From Zhihengliuella flava (GTDB lineage Bacteria > Actinomycetota > Actinomycetes > Actinomycetales > Micrococcaceae), in NCBI RefSeq assembly GCF_015751895.1, contig NZ_JADOTZ010000001.1, positions 2,356,001-2,420,000 of the forward strand: a DNA stretch of 64,000 nt, written 5' to 3'. A program made the position numbers and the translations under genes. Within the stretch, counting starts at the first letter, position 1. Each line of letters starts with the position of its first letter. This document shows, in pieces, positions 1 to 16,675 of this stretch. The notes under the pieces were generated by a model, which saw only the letters and a list, made by a program, of their open reading frames with translations, made no database searches and was not told where the DNA came from.

Positions 1-187
1 CAGGCCCATCGAGGCCACCGGTCGAGGCAGCAGCACACCACACGTCGCGCTGCCGCAAGGCGCCACCCGTCGTGTCTGCACCTCCTCTCGGTGACTCGGT
101 TCGTCCTTCGTCTCTCCCGCCAGTGCGCGCTCAGAGCACCTACGTCACTGGCGAGCCATCATTCACTCGCTTTCTTATGAGGACGAC
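1..187. other. upstream region of surface-protein gene, no gene seen
   Basis: No convincing coding region is seen in these bases. The stretch just before the surface-protein start holds a perfect 8-bp inverted repeat, CGCCAGTG at 118-125 and CACTGGCG at 146-153, with a 20-nt spacer, and a purine-rich ribosome site (GAGGA at about 178-182). The repeat could be an operator or an mRNA leader hairpin. No clear -10/-35 pair was identified. Confidence 0.4.
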
Positions 188-3100
188 ATGTCACGACATC
201 TCTCCCGCGTCCGCCCCGCGTGGCACCGCGGCATCAAATCACTACTGGCTATGGGGGTCGCCGCGGGACTGATGTTCTCCGGAAGCGTGGCCATGGCAAC
301 GTCAGCAGGCCTTGAATCGCCGGCCCCTGCCGAGGAAACTGCTGCCACTGAGCCGGCCGAGAGCTCGGCCGCCGAAGTCTCTGCGCGGCAAGCCCCGGCC
401 GAGGAATCGGCCCCGGACGCAGCGCCCGAGCCCGCGCCAGCGGTCGAGGAACCACCGGCTGAGGAGCCGGCGCCGTCGGAACCTGTCGCCGAGCCGGCCC
501 CCGAGCCTGCGCCCATCGAAGGGCCAGCCATCACGGACGCCCCAGAGCCTCCGGCCGCCAAGACGAAGCAGCAGAGCGAGGCGAAGAAGGCCCCCGAGAC
601 CACCGAAGCGGCCGAAGAGTCCGAGGCCGCGCCCGAGGCCTCTGCCGTTGAGATGTTTGCCTCGCCCAGCCAGTTCCTCCTGGACTGGCCCGCTGACATC
701 GATCAGGCAACGGATCCCATCGGTAACGCCGACACCACCGTCTACAGCCAAGGTTCCAAGGAGAATGATCCGTCGTCGTGGCAGTACAACGGCTCGGCGG
801 GTGCGCCGGATTCGGGCGACGTCGGGGATACCTGGGTTGCTGCCGAATATGACAGCTCGGGGGATGCTTGGCTCTGGTTGGCGTTTGAACGGACCACGGC
901 CAACGGTCAGATTGGCTACTTCCTCGAACTGAACCAAGCGCCCGCCACGACGAACAGCAACGGGGCAACCGTGCCCCAGCGAACGGTGGGCGATCTGCGG
1001 ATCACCTTCCCGGCGAACGGAAGCAACTTCTCGACGCCGCAAATTCAGGAATGGAACGGGTCGACGTGGGTCTCGAAGTCACTGCCCGCTGGCTCGTGGG
1101 ATCAGGCCATCAGTCAGGGATCGACTCTGGTCGAGTTCAAGTTCAACCTGTCCGCCATCTTCGGCGGTGCGGACGGGATCCTCGATTGTGGGCAGTTCGA
1201 CTTCGCGAGCCTCATGCTGCGCTCCGCGGCCTCGGCCAGCCCATCGTCCCAGCTCAAGGACTTTGTCGGCGGGTCGATCAACATCGATCTGTGCGCCGGC
1301 CTGACGATTCTCAAGACGGACGCTTCAGGAAACCCGTTGGGCGGAGCGAGCTTTGAGGTCTCGCCGAACCCGCTGCCCGGGGAGTCCGGCACGCTGTCCG
1401 TCACGGACAATGACAGCAACGATGCGAACCCGGCGGCTGGCACCATCGAATTGGCCGAAGTGAACCCGGGCACCTACACGGTGACGGAGACCGCTGCGCC
1501 GGCGGGCTACCTGCTGCCGGCAGACCGGGATCAAGGTCCTCAGACGGTGTCACCGGGTGGTTCTGTGACCTTTACCTTTGCGGATCCGCGGGCGTGGCAA
1601 CCGCTGACGGTGACCAAGACGATCCAGGCGTCCTACACGGCGACGCACGCGTGGGACATCGAGAAGACGGTGGACCGGACTCGGGTTGAGCAATCTGCGA
1701 CGACGGCGGACTTCAACTATGTGGTGACGGTGACCGAGGGGGAGCGGACGACGTCGGACTACGTGGTGAGTGGCCAGATCACCGTCAACAACCCCAACCC
1801 TGCCCCGATGGTAGCCACCGTCGAGGACGTGCTCAGCGATGGGACCGTCTGCGTGGTCGACGCGGCGGACGCCTCACCGGCGGACGGGCTCCAGGTGCAG
1901 TTTGCGGCCGGGACCAATGTCCTGAGCTACGAATGTGAGGTCGCGACGGAGCCGGCTGACGCGTCCGGATCCAACGAGGTGACGCTGACGTGGAACCGCG
2001 GGGATTACCCGCAGACGCAGTCGGACGTCGACGACCCTGAATCTGCGCCTGTGGCTACCGCATCCGATGAGGAGAGCTACGAGTGGCAGGTCAATAACGT
2101 CGATCGGACGATCACGGTCGAGGACAGCCAGTACCAGTTCGATCCGGCGTGGGAAATCACCTGGTCTTCGGCGGGCACGGAGCACGTCAAGAGCTACACG
2201 CTCACGCGGAGCGTCACCGCCGGTGAGTGCCAGACGTTTGACAATACGGCGACGATCGTCGAGACCGGTCAATCCTCGTCGACGCAAGCCACGCTCTGTG
2301 TCGGCGCAGATCTTGTGGTGGAGAAGAACGTGATCCACAGCTTTGACCGCACGTATCTTTGGGAGATTGAGAAGTCCGCCCTCGGCGAGCAACCGTTTGC
2401 TGCGGACCCGGCGACCGGCGATGTGACGGTGGAATATGAGGTCACGGTCGGCCCCGACTCCTCCGGCCCGGGTTTCCAAGATTCGGGCTGGGCCATGAGC
2501 GGCGGGATCGAAGTCTTCAATCCCAACACGTGGCAGGACATTGAGGTCACGGTCACGGATGTTGTCGATATCGGCGGCGGAGCCGAGTGCACGGTCCTTG
2601 ACTCGACGCGGGTTGTCGCCGCGGGAGAGAAGGAGACCTTCGACTACACCTGCACCTTCACGAGTGAACCGGAGTACGAGGGCGAAAACGTGGCCACGGC
2701 CACGTGGGACGCCGAAGCGGCGTTGACCCCGAACGGCTCTGACACGGGGAGCGCCCCTGTGGAGATCGACGAATGGTCGGTGACACCGATCAATCAGACG
2801 ATCACCGTGGTGGACGATCATTTCACGTTCGATCCAGCGTGGACCATCACGTGGTCTGACGGGATGCAGCCGCAAACCCGGACGTACGAGCTGACGTGGA
2901 ACGTGGGCGAGGCCGGGCAGTGCCAAGAATTCGTCAATACTGCCACGGTCCTCGGCGACAACGGGCTGCCCTTGACCGGTTCAGAGGCCTCCGCGCAAGC
3001 GTGTCGTGAGGCGGCTTTGGTGGTGGATAAGTCGATTGATGGGTCGTTTGATCGGTTGTATCTGTGGGATATCACTAAGGGTGTTGATCCGGAGCGGGTG

Positions 3101-6100
3101 ATGGTTGGTCAGGATGATGCTGTGCCGGAGGTTGAGTATTCGGTGGTGGCTGTTCCTGGTGGTGTTGTTGATAGTGGGTTTGTGTTGGGTGGTTCGATCA
3201 CGGTGTCGAATCCGAATACCTACGAGTCCGGTTGGATCGTGGCGGAGGTGGAGGATCAGATTTCGGTTGATTCTTTGGTCTGCACGGTGGCTGATGATGA
3301 TTTGAATCCGGATGGGACGGTGACGATCGCGCCGAGTAGTTCGGTGGTGCTGGATTATTCGTGCACGACTGATGGGGTCACGGCTGAGACCACGGGTGAG
3401 AACGTGGCGGTGGTTTCGTGGGCTGATGGTGCGCGTGAGTCGATGAGTGATCCGGTTCCGGTTGAGTTTGTGCTCGATGGTGAGACGGATCGGGTCGTTG
3501 AGGTCTATGACGATCAGACGGATCCGGAGGCGGAGCCGGTGTTGTTGGGTTCTGCTGAGTGGAACGCTGACGGGGTGGGTATTCCGTTTGAGTACCCGTT
3601 GGCTGTTGATGCGCCGGTGGGTGAGTGTGCGACGTTCACGAACACGGCGTGGGTTGTGGTCACTGGTCAGGATCCGGAAGCCTCGGCTGAGGTGACGGTG
3701 TGCCGTGAGGCGGCTTTGGTCATCGAGAAGACGGTCGAGGCGTCGTTTGATCGGACGTATCTGTGGGATGTGCTCAAGGATCGTGCCGACGGTGGCGAGG
3801 ACTTCGTCGAGGCTGATGAGACTGGTGAGGCGACGGTCCCTTACGCGATCACGGTGTTGTCTGAGGGCTATGTTGATTCCGGGTTTGAGTTGGGTGGGGT
3901 TATTACCATCACGAATCCGAATGTGTATGCCGAGGGTGTCATTGATGCCGTGGTTTCTGATGCGCTCTCGGTTGAGGGTGCGGTGTGTACGGTCTCTGGT
4001 TTGGGTGAGGGTGGGTCGTTGACCCTGGAGCCTGAGCAGTCGGTGGAGTTGGAGTATTCCTGCACGACCGAGGGGATGACGGCTGATTCCACGGGTGAGA
4101 ATACGGCGATGGCTTCGTGGCATAACGGTGAGCGTTCGGCCAGTAGTGATCCGGTTCCGTTCGCTTTCGCGGTGGATACGGAGACGGATCGGACGGTTGA
4201 GGTCTTCGATGATCAGGCGGTCCCAGGCGCTGCTGGTGAGCTGTTGGGCACGGTGTCTTGGGATGACGTGACCGAGCCGGTGGATGAGTGGTCTGAGCAG
4301 TTCGCTCAGGAGTTGGTGTTCCAGGTCGAGGCCGGCACGTGTGAGACGTTTACGAACACGGCGTGGGTCGAGGTCACGGGTGAGAATCCGCAGGATGACG
4401 CGGTGGCGACGGTGTGTAATGAGGCTGATTTGATGGTCTCGAAGTCGTCGGTGGCTTCCTTTGACCGGTTGTATCTCTGGGATGTCAGCAAGGACGTGAA
4501 TCGGACTACGGTGACCGTGGGTGCTGATGATGTGGCTCCTGAGTTTGATTACACGATTCTGGCGACTCCGGATGGTTTCGAGGATTCGGGTTGGGTGATG
4601 TCGGGTGAGATCACGATCATGAATCCGAACTCCGCGCAGCAGGGTCCGATCACGGCGACGGCTGTTGATCTTCCTGAGGTCGAGGGTGTTGAGTCCTGCA
4701 CGGTCACCGGTGGTGACGAGGTCGTGATCGAGGCCGGGCAGACGCGCACGTTGGAGTATGAGTGCGTGGTGTCGGGTCAGCCGGCGTACGAGGGCTCGAA
4801 CACGGTGGAGGTTACGTGGGATGGCGGTTTCGTAACCGCTAGTGCCGACGTCGTGTTTGAGCTGGCTGGTGAGACGGACAAGACGGTTGAGGTCTTCGAT
4901 GATCAGACCGATCCGGAGGCCGAGCCGGCGTTGTTGGGCACCGCGACCTGGAATGAGGCCGGGGAATCCACGGAGTTCGGGTACACGATGGCGTTGGACG
5001 CTCCGGCGGGTCAGTGCACTGAGTACACGAATACCGCGTGGGTGGATGTTGCGGGGGAGAACCCGCAGGATTCGCAGACCGTGATGCCGTGTCGTGAGGC
5101 GGCTTTGGTGGTGGATAAGTCGATTGATGGGTCGTTTGATCGGTTGTATCTGTGGGATATCACTAAGGGTGTTGATCCGGAGCGGGTGATGGTTGGTCAG
5201 GATGATGCTGTGCCGGAGGTTGAGTATTCGGTGGTGGCTGTTCCTGGTGGTGTTGTTGATAGTGGGTTTGTGTTGGGTGGTTCGATCACGGTGTCGAATC
5301 CGAATACCTACGAGTCCGGTTGGATCGTGGCGGAGGTGGAGGATCAGATTTCGGTTGATTCTTTGGTCTGCACGGTGGCTGATGATGATTTGAATCCGGA
5401 TGGGACGGTGACGATCGCGCCGAGTAGTTCGGTGGTGCTGGATTATTCGTGCACGACTGATGGGGTCACGGCTGAGACCACGGGTGAGAACGTGGCGGTG
5501 GTTTCGTGGGCTGATGGTGCGCGTGAGTCGATGAGTGATCCGGTTCCGGTTGAGTTTGTGCTCGATGGTGAGACGGATCGGGTCGTTGAGGTCTATGACG
5601 ATCAGACGGATCCGGAGGCGGAGCCGGTGTTGTTGGGTTCTGCTGAGTGGAACGCTGACGGGGTGGGTATTCCGTTTGAGTACCCGTTGGCTGTTGATGC
5701 GCCGGTGGGTGAGTGTGCGACGTTCACGAACACGGCGTGGGTTGTGGTCACTGGTCAGGATCCGGAAGCCTCGGCTGAGGTGACGGTGTGCCGTGAGGCG
5801 GCTTTGGTCATCGAGAAGACGGTCGAGGCGTCGTTTGATCGGACGTATCTGTGGGATGTGCTCAAGGATCGTGCCGACGGTGGCGAGGACTTCGTCGAGG
5901 CTGATGAGACTGGTGAGGCGACGGTCCCTTACGCGATCACGGTGTTGTCTGAGGGCTATGTTGATTCCGGGTTTGAGTTGGGTGGGGTTATTACCATCAC
6001 GAATCCGAATGTGTATGCCGAGGGTGTCATTGATGCCGTGGTTTCTGATGCGCTCTCGGTTGAGGGTGCGGTGTGTACGGTCTCTGGTTTGGGTGAGGGT

Positions 6101-8692
6101 GGGTCGTTGACCCTGGAGCCTGAGCAGTCGGTGGAGTTGGAGTATTCCTGCACGACCGAGGGGATGACGGCTGATTCCACGGGTGAGAATACGGCGATGG
6201 CTTCGTGGCATAACGGTGAGCGTTCGGCCAGTAGTGATCCGGTTCCGTTCGCTTTCGCGGTGGATACGGAGACGGATCGGACGGTTGAGGTCTTCGATGA
6301 TCAGGCGGTCCCAGGCGCTGCTGGTGAGCTGTTGGGCACGGTGTCTTGGGATGACGTGACCGAGCCGGTGGATGAGTGGTCTGAGCAGTTCGCTCAGGAG
6401 TTGGTGTTCCAGGTCGAGGCCGGCACGTGTGAGACGTTTACGAACACGGCGTGGGTCGAGGTCACGGGTGAGAATCCGCAGGATGACGCGGTGGCGACGG
6501 TGTGTAATGAGGCTGATTTGATGGTCTCGAAGTCGTCGGTGGCTTCCTTTGACCGGTTGTATCTCTGGGATGTCAGCAAGGACGTGAATCGGACTACGGT
6601 GACCGTGGGTGCTGATGATGTGGCTCCTGAGTTTGATTACACGATTCTGGCGACTCCGGATGGTTTCGAGGATTCGGGTTGGGTGATGTCGGGTGAGATC
6701 ACGATCATGAATCCGAACTCCGCGCAGCAGGGTCCGATCACGGCGACGGCTGTTGATCTTCCTGAGGTCGAGGGTGTTGAGTCCTGCACGGTCACCGGTG
6801 GTGACGAGGTCGTGATCGAGGCCGGGCAGACGCGCACGTTGGAGTATGAGTGCGTGGTGTCGGGTCAGCCGGCGTACGAGGGCTCGAACACGGTGGAGGT
6901 TACGTGGGATGGCGGTTTCGTAACCGCTAGTGCCGACGTCGTGTTTGAGCTGGCTGGTGAGACGGACAAGACGGTTGAGGTCTTCGATGATCAGACCGAT
7001 CCGGAGGCCGAGCCGGCGTTGTTGGGCACCGCGACCTGGAATGAGGCCGGGGAATCCACGGAGTTCGGGTACACGATGGCGTTGGACGCTCCGGCGGGTC
7101 AGTGCACTGAGTACACGAATACCGCGTGGGTGGATGTTGCGGGGGAGAACCCGCAGGATTCGCAGACCGTGATGCCGTGTCGTGAGGCGGCTTTGGTGGT
7201 GGATAAGTCGATTGATGGGTCGTTTGATCGGTTGTATCTGTGGGATATCACTAAGGAGCGCCTCGGGACGGAGGAGCTCGTGGAGGCGGACCGCCAGGGT
7301 GAGGCCGACGTCCCCTACCTGATCTCCGTCACGAGCGCCGGCGTGGCCGACAGCGGTTTTGCGCTGGGTGGCTCGCTGACGGTCGTGAACCCGAACACCT
7401 ACGAGTCCGGTTGGATCGTGGCCGCTATTGAACATGAGATCTCTATCGAGTCTCTCCTGTGCACGGTGGCTGATGATGATTTGAATCCGGATGGGACGGT
7501 GACGATCGCGCCGAGTAGTTCGGTGGTGCTGGATTATTCGTGCACGACTGATGGGGTCACGGCTGAGACCACGGGTGAGAACGTGGCTGTGGTCTCGTGG
7601 GCGGACGGAGACCGGTCCGTACGCACGGCGCCAGCAGCCGTCGAGTTTGTGCTCGATGGTGAGACGGATCGGGTCGTTGAGGTCTATGACGATCAGACGG
7701 ATCCGGAGGCGGAGCCGGTGTTGTTGGGCACGGTCTCGTGGGACGAAGTGGACCCCTCCGACGATGAGTGGTCGAAAGACTTCGAACAAGAGTTGACCTT
7801 CACCGTCGACCCCGGCACATGCCAGGGCTTCGTGAACACCGCGTGGGTCGAGGTCACCGGGGAGAACCCCGAGGACAACGCCTCGGTGACCGTCTGCCAC
7901 GAGGCGGAGCTCTTGGTTTCGAAGTCCGCTCAGGCGACCTTTGACAGGACGTATTTGTGGGAGATCGACAAGGACGTGGAGCGCGAGCACATCACCGTCG
8001 CGCACGACGGCGACGCGCCACAGTTCAACTACGCCGTGACGGCGACCCCCGACGGGCACGAGGACTCCAACTGGATGCTCTCCGGTCAGATCACCGTGAC
8101 GAACCCGAACTCCGCCGAGCAAGGGCCGATCGTCGCAAGCATCGCGGATCAACCGGGCGTCGAAGGCGTGCAATCCTGCACGATTGCCGAGGGCGAGACC
8201 ATCGACATCCAGCCGGGGGAGACCCTGACGCTGAATTATGAGTGTCGCATCGACGGCGAGCCGGCGCTGCGTGGCGAGAACGTCGTCGTCCTCACCTGGG
8301 ACGGCGGTGCCGTCACGGCGACGGCCGACGTCGTCTTCGAGGTGGCGGCCGAAACCAACAAGTCGGTTGACGTCGTCGATGACCAGGCGAACCCGGACGC
8401 CGCGCCCACCGCGTTGGGAACGGCTGAGTGGAACGACGCTGGCGAGCCGACAACGTTCGAGTACGTCCTGACACGTGATGTGGCGGTCGGTGACTGTGAA
8501 ACCTTCACCAACACCGCCACGCTCGTTGAAACCGAGGCGGAAGCTACAGCGGACGCCGAGGCCTGCCGCGAGGCAACGCCTCCGGTCAAGCTGCCGCCAA
8601 CCGGACTCAACGCGGGGTGGATGTCCGCCCTGGGATTCGGGATGCTGCTCTTCGGCGCTGCGGCGCTGATCATGCGCCATCGCCGGAGCTAG
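188..8692 (+). CDS. giant LPXTG-anchored repeat surface protein (adhesin-like)
   Basis: This 2834-aa protein is probably exported and covalently attached to the cell wall by sortase. The N-terminus has a basic stretch, a hydrophobic core and an AMA signal-peptidase site near residue 37, followed by a Pro/Glu/Ala-rich linker to about residue 155. A unique region (about 155-365) precedes a SpaA/Cna-B-like prealbumin domain at about 369-460, recognisable from LTILKTDASGNPLGGASFEV and GTYTVTETAAPAGY. Ten related modules of roughly 225-238 aa follow, starting near residues 471, 703, 939, 1172, 1410, 1635, 1868, 2106, 2331 and 2570. Most contain a SFDRxYLW[DE]-type motif and about four cysteines. 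The C-terminus has LPPTG at 2802-2806, a hydrophobic segment and RHRRS. The ATG start follows GAGGA. Modules 3-5 and 6-8 form an exact-looking tandem duplication with less GC-rich codon use than the flanks. Adhesion is inferred from architecture; the ligand is unknown. Confidence 0.93.
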   Translation: MSRHLSRVRPAWHRGIKSLLAMGVAAGLMFSGSVAMATSAGLESPAPAEETAATEPAESSAAEVSARQAPAEESAPDAAPEPAPAVEEPPAEEPAPSEPVAEPAPEPAPIEGPAITDAPEPPAAKTKQQSEAKKAPETTEAAEESEAAPEASAVEMFASPSQFLLDWPADIDQATDPIGNADTTVYSQGSKENDPSSWQYNGSAGAPDSGDVGDTWVAAEYDSSGDAWLWLAFERTTANGQIGYFLELNQAPATTNSNGATVPQRTVGDLRITFPANGSNFSTPQIQEWNGSTWVSKSLPAGSWDQAISQGSTLVEFKFNLSAIFGGADGILDCGQFDFASLMLRSAASASPSSQLKDFVGGSINIDLCAGLTILKTDASGNPLGGASFEVSPNPLPGESGTLSVTDNDSNDANPAAGTIELAEVNPGTYTVTETAAPAGYLLPADRDQGPQTVSPGGSVTFTFADPRAWQPLTVTKTIQASYTATHAWDIEKTVDRTRVEQSATTADFNYVVTVTEGERTTSDYVVSGQITVNNPNPAPMVATVEDVLSDGTVCVVDAADASPADGLQVQFAAGTNVLSYECEVATEPADASGSNEVTLTWNRGDYPQTQSDVDDPESAPVATASDEESYEWQVNNVDRTITVEDSQYQFDPAWEITWSSAGTEHVKSYTLTRSVTAGECQTFDNTATIVETGQSSSTQATLCVGADLVVEKNVIHSFDRTYLWEIEKSALGEQPFAADPATGDVTVEYEVTVGPDSSGPGFQDSGWAMSGGIEVFNPNTWQDIEVTVTDVVDIGGGAECTVLDSTRVVAAGEKETFDYTCTFTSEPEYEGENVATATWDAEAALTPNGSDTGSAPVEIDEWSVTPINQTITVVDDHFTFDPAWTITWSDGMQPQTRTYELTWNVGEAGQCQEFVNTATVLGDNGLPLTGSEASAQACREAALVVDKSIDGSFDRLYLWDITKGVDPERVMVGQDDAVPEVEYSVVAVPGGVVDSGFVLGGSITVSNPNTYESGWIVAEVEDQISVDSLVCTVADDDLNPDGTVTIAPSSSVVLDYSCTTDGVTAETTGENVAVVSWADGARESMSDPVPVEFVLDGETDRVVEVYDDQTDPEAEPVLLGSAEWNADGVGIPFEYPLAVDAPVGECATFTNTAWVVVTGQDPEASAEVTVCREAALVIEKTVEASFDRTYLWDVLKDRADGGEDFVEADETGEATVPYAITVLSEGYVDSGFELGGVITITNPNVYAEGVIDAVVSDALSVEGAVCTVSGLGEGGSLTLEPEQSVELEYSCTTEGMTADSTGENTAMASWHNGERSASSDPVPFAFAVDTETDRTVEVFDDQAVPGAAGELLGTVSWDDVTEPVDEWSEQFAQELVFQVEAGTCETFTNTAWVEVTGENPQDDAVATVCNEADLMVSKSSVASFDRLYLWDVSKDVNRTTVTVGADDVAPEFDYTILATPDGFEDSGWVMSGEITIMNPNSAQQGPITATAVDLPEVEGVESCTVTGGDEVVIEAGQTRTLEYECVVSGQPAYEGSNTVEVTWDGGFVTASADVVFELAGETDKTVEVFDDQTDPEAEPALLGTATWNEAGESTEFGYTMALDAPAGQCTEYTNTAWVDVAGENPQDSQTVMPCREAALVVDKSIDGSFDRLYLWDITKGVDPERVMVGQDDAVPEVEYSVVAVPGGVVDSGFVLGGSITVSNPNTYESGWIVAEVEDQISVDSLVCTVADDDLNPDGTVTIAPSSSVVLDYSCTTDGVTAETTGENVAVVSWADGARESMSDPVPVEFVLDGETDRVVEVYDDQTDPEAEPVLLGSAEWNADGVGIPFEYPLAVDAPVGECATFTNTAWVVVTGQDPEASAEVTVCREAALVIEKTVEASFDRTYLWDVLKDRADGGEDFVEADETGEATVPYAITVLSEGYVDSGFELGGVITITNPNVYAEGVIDAVVSDALSVEGAVCTVSGLGEGGSLTLEPEQSVELEYSCTTEGMTADSTGENTAMASWHNGERSASSDPVPFAFAVDTETDRTVEVFDDQAVPGAAGELLGTVSWDDVTEPVDEWSEQFAQELVFQVEAGTCETFTNTAWVEVTGENPQDDAVATVCNEADLMVSKSSVASFDRLYLWDVSKDVNRTTVTVGADDVAPEFDYTILATPDGFEDSGWVMSGEITIMNPNSAQQGPITATAVDLPEVEGVESCTVTGGDEVVIEAGQTRTLEYECVVSGQPAYEGSNTVEVTWDGGFVTASADVVFELAGETDKTVEVFDDQTDPEAEPALLGTATWNEAGESTEFGYTMALDAPAGQCTEYTNTAWVDVAGENPQDSQTVMPCREAALVVDKSIDGSFDRLYLWDITKERLGTEELVEADRQGEADVPYLISVTSAGVADSGFALGGSLTVVNPNTYESGWIVAAIEHEISIESLLCTVADDDLNPDGTVTIAPSSSVVLDYSCTTDGVTAETTGENVAVVSWADGDRSVRTAPAAVEFVLDGETDRVVEVYDDQTDPEAEPVLLGTVSWDEVDPSDDEWSKDFEQELTFTVDPGTCQGFVNTAWVEVTGENPEDNASVTVCHEAELLVSKSAQATFDRTYLWEIDKDVEREHITVAHDGDAPQFNYAVTATPDGHEDSNWMLSGQITVTNPNSAEQGPIVASIADQPGVEGVQSCTIAEGETIDIQPGETLTLNYECRIDGEPALRGENVVVLTWDGGAVTATADVVFEVAAETNKSVDVVDDQANPDAAPTALGTAEWNDAGEPTTFEYVLTRDVAVGDCETFTNTATLVETEAEATADAEACREATPPVKLPPTGLNAGWMSALGFGMLLFGAAALIMRHRRS
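3002..5089 (+). repeat. 2088-bp tandem direct repeat, copy 1
   Basis: This block encodes modules 3-5 of the surface protein (about residues 939-1634) and is followed immediately by a second copy. Landmarks such as TGTCGTGAGGCGGC recur at an exact offset of 2088 bp (3002, 5090, 7178). The translations match in several frames on both strands, so nucleotide identity is perfect or nearly so. Internal module starts lie 699, 714 and 675 bp apart, all multiples of three, so the duplication keeps the frame. Confidence 0.96.
5090..7177 (+). repeat. 2088-bp tandem direct repeat, copy 2
   Basis: This is the second copy of the surface-protein repeat, encoding modules 6-8 (about residues 1635-2330). It abuts copy 1 with no spacer. 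The lack of visible divergence suggests either a recent duplication or continuing homogenisation by recombination; a repeat of this length could also be miscounted in assembly. Confidence 0.96.
7178..7256 (+). repeat. truncated third copy of the 2088-bp repeat
   Basis: The first 79 bases of the repeat occur a third time, then identity stops abruptly at CTAAGG and the sequence switches to GC-rich codons. Patches identical to the repeat return further on (about 7459-7590 and 7646-7728), so module 9 is a mosaic of repeat-identical and diverged segments. Confidence 0.9.
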
Positions 8693-8731
8693 CGGGTGAC
8701 CGGGGCGTTGTGAGGACACGACGCCGTAGCG

Positions 8732-8767
8732 AACGGGCCGCGTTCCCTGACGGGAGCGCGGCCCGTT
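8732..8767 (+). terminator. terminator after surface-protein gene
   Basis: A 16-bp stem (8732-8747 with 8752-8767, one G-U pair) with a TGAC loop lies 40 bp after the surface-protein stop. It has no long T-tract, as is common in actinobacterial terminators. It separates the adhesin from rpoB. Confidence 0.75.
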
Positions 8768-8831
8768 GTGTGGCGTGTGGGCTACCTTCCGCCGGAGGAA
8801 TTCTGGCCGACGACGTTTGTCAACCAGCCGC

Positions 8832-8860
8832 TAGACATGCTAGGTGAGCCGATGTACTAT
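8832..8860 (+). promoter_or_regulatory. rpoB promoter
   Basis: TAGACA (8832-8837) and TACTAT (8855-8860) are separated by 17 bp and resemble a primary-sigma promoter. The predicted transcript would carry a leader of about 160 nt before the rpoB TTG start. Nothing else gene-like was seen in the 332-bp gap between the adhesin and rpoB. Confidence 0.65.
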
Positions 8861-9024
8861 GGAGCTTTGCGTCTTCCCTCTCTACGTTCTGGCCTTCATA
8901 TAGCGGTGGGCCCGAAATCCATTGAGTAGCCCGGGGCAATCGTCGATCATCGCGAATGCTCTGGGCTGTACGTCATGGACGAGGGCGGCGCTCGGAAACC
9001 TGACGGTCTGTGGAAGGATCCATC

Positions 9025-12531
<3,507 letters not shown>

Positions 12532-12536
12532 CACGT

Positions 12537-12590
12537 CGGCGGGTCCCGGCATTGCCTGCCGGGCACCCGCCGTCGTACCCGATCTTTTTC
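12537..12590 (+). terminator. terminator-like hairpin between rpoB and rpoC
   Basis: A strong GC stem (12537-12551 with 12557-12572, one bulged C) is followed, after a short gap, by five T residues at 12585-12589. A smaller 7-bp hairpin (12599-12605 with 12611-12617) follows. Since rpoB and rpoC are normally one transcript, this may be a partial terminator, an RNA-processing site or a stability element. Confidence 0.5.
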
Positions 12591-12653
12591 CTAACCCTGA
12601 GGTGGCCACGCCACCTCGAGAAGACTTCAGAGAACAAGAGAGATAGGGACCAT

Positions 12654-16544
<3,891 letters not shown>

Positions 16545-16588
16545 GGAACGACGAAGCCCGGCATTCCGGGCTGACTCGTCGGAAGGCA

Positions 16589-16636
16589 ACGCCGGAGGGC
16601 GGTGCTGCGCTCACGCGTGGCACCGCCCTTCGGCGT
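16589..16636 (+). terminator. rpoBC operon terminator
   Basis: A 17-bp inverted repeat with a single G-T mismatch (16589-16605 with 16620-16636) and a 14-nt loop lies 45 bp after rpoC. A smaller AGCCCGG/CCGGGCT hairpin sits just upstream at about 16556-16573. Together they probably end the rpoBC transcript. Confidence 0.7.
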
Positions 16637-16675
16637 AGGCGGCACCGGTGTCGCAAACGCCGTTAGCGCGGCCAA

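Noticed and set aside
3002-7177. Composite transposon or IS pair
   Set aside because: The large direct repeat is fully inside one open reading frame, keeps the frame and contains no transposase.
2981-8719. Antisense open frame of 1912 codons opposite the surface-protein gene
   Set aside because: It mirrors the repeat structure of the sense gene, has no ribosome site or recognisable domain, and its Arg/His-rich composition is what codon bias on the other strand produces.
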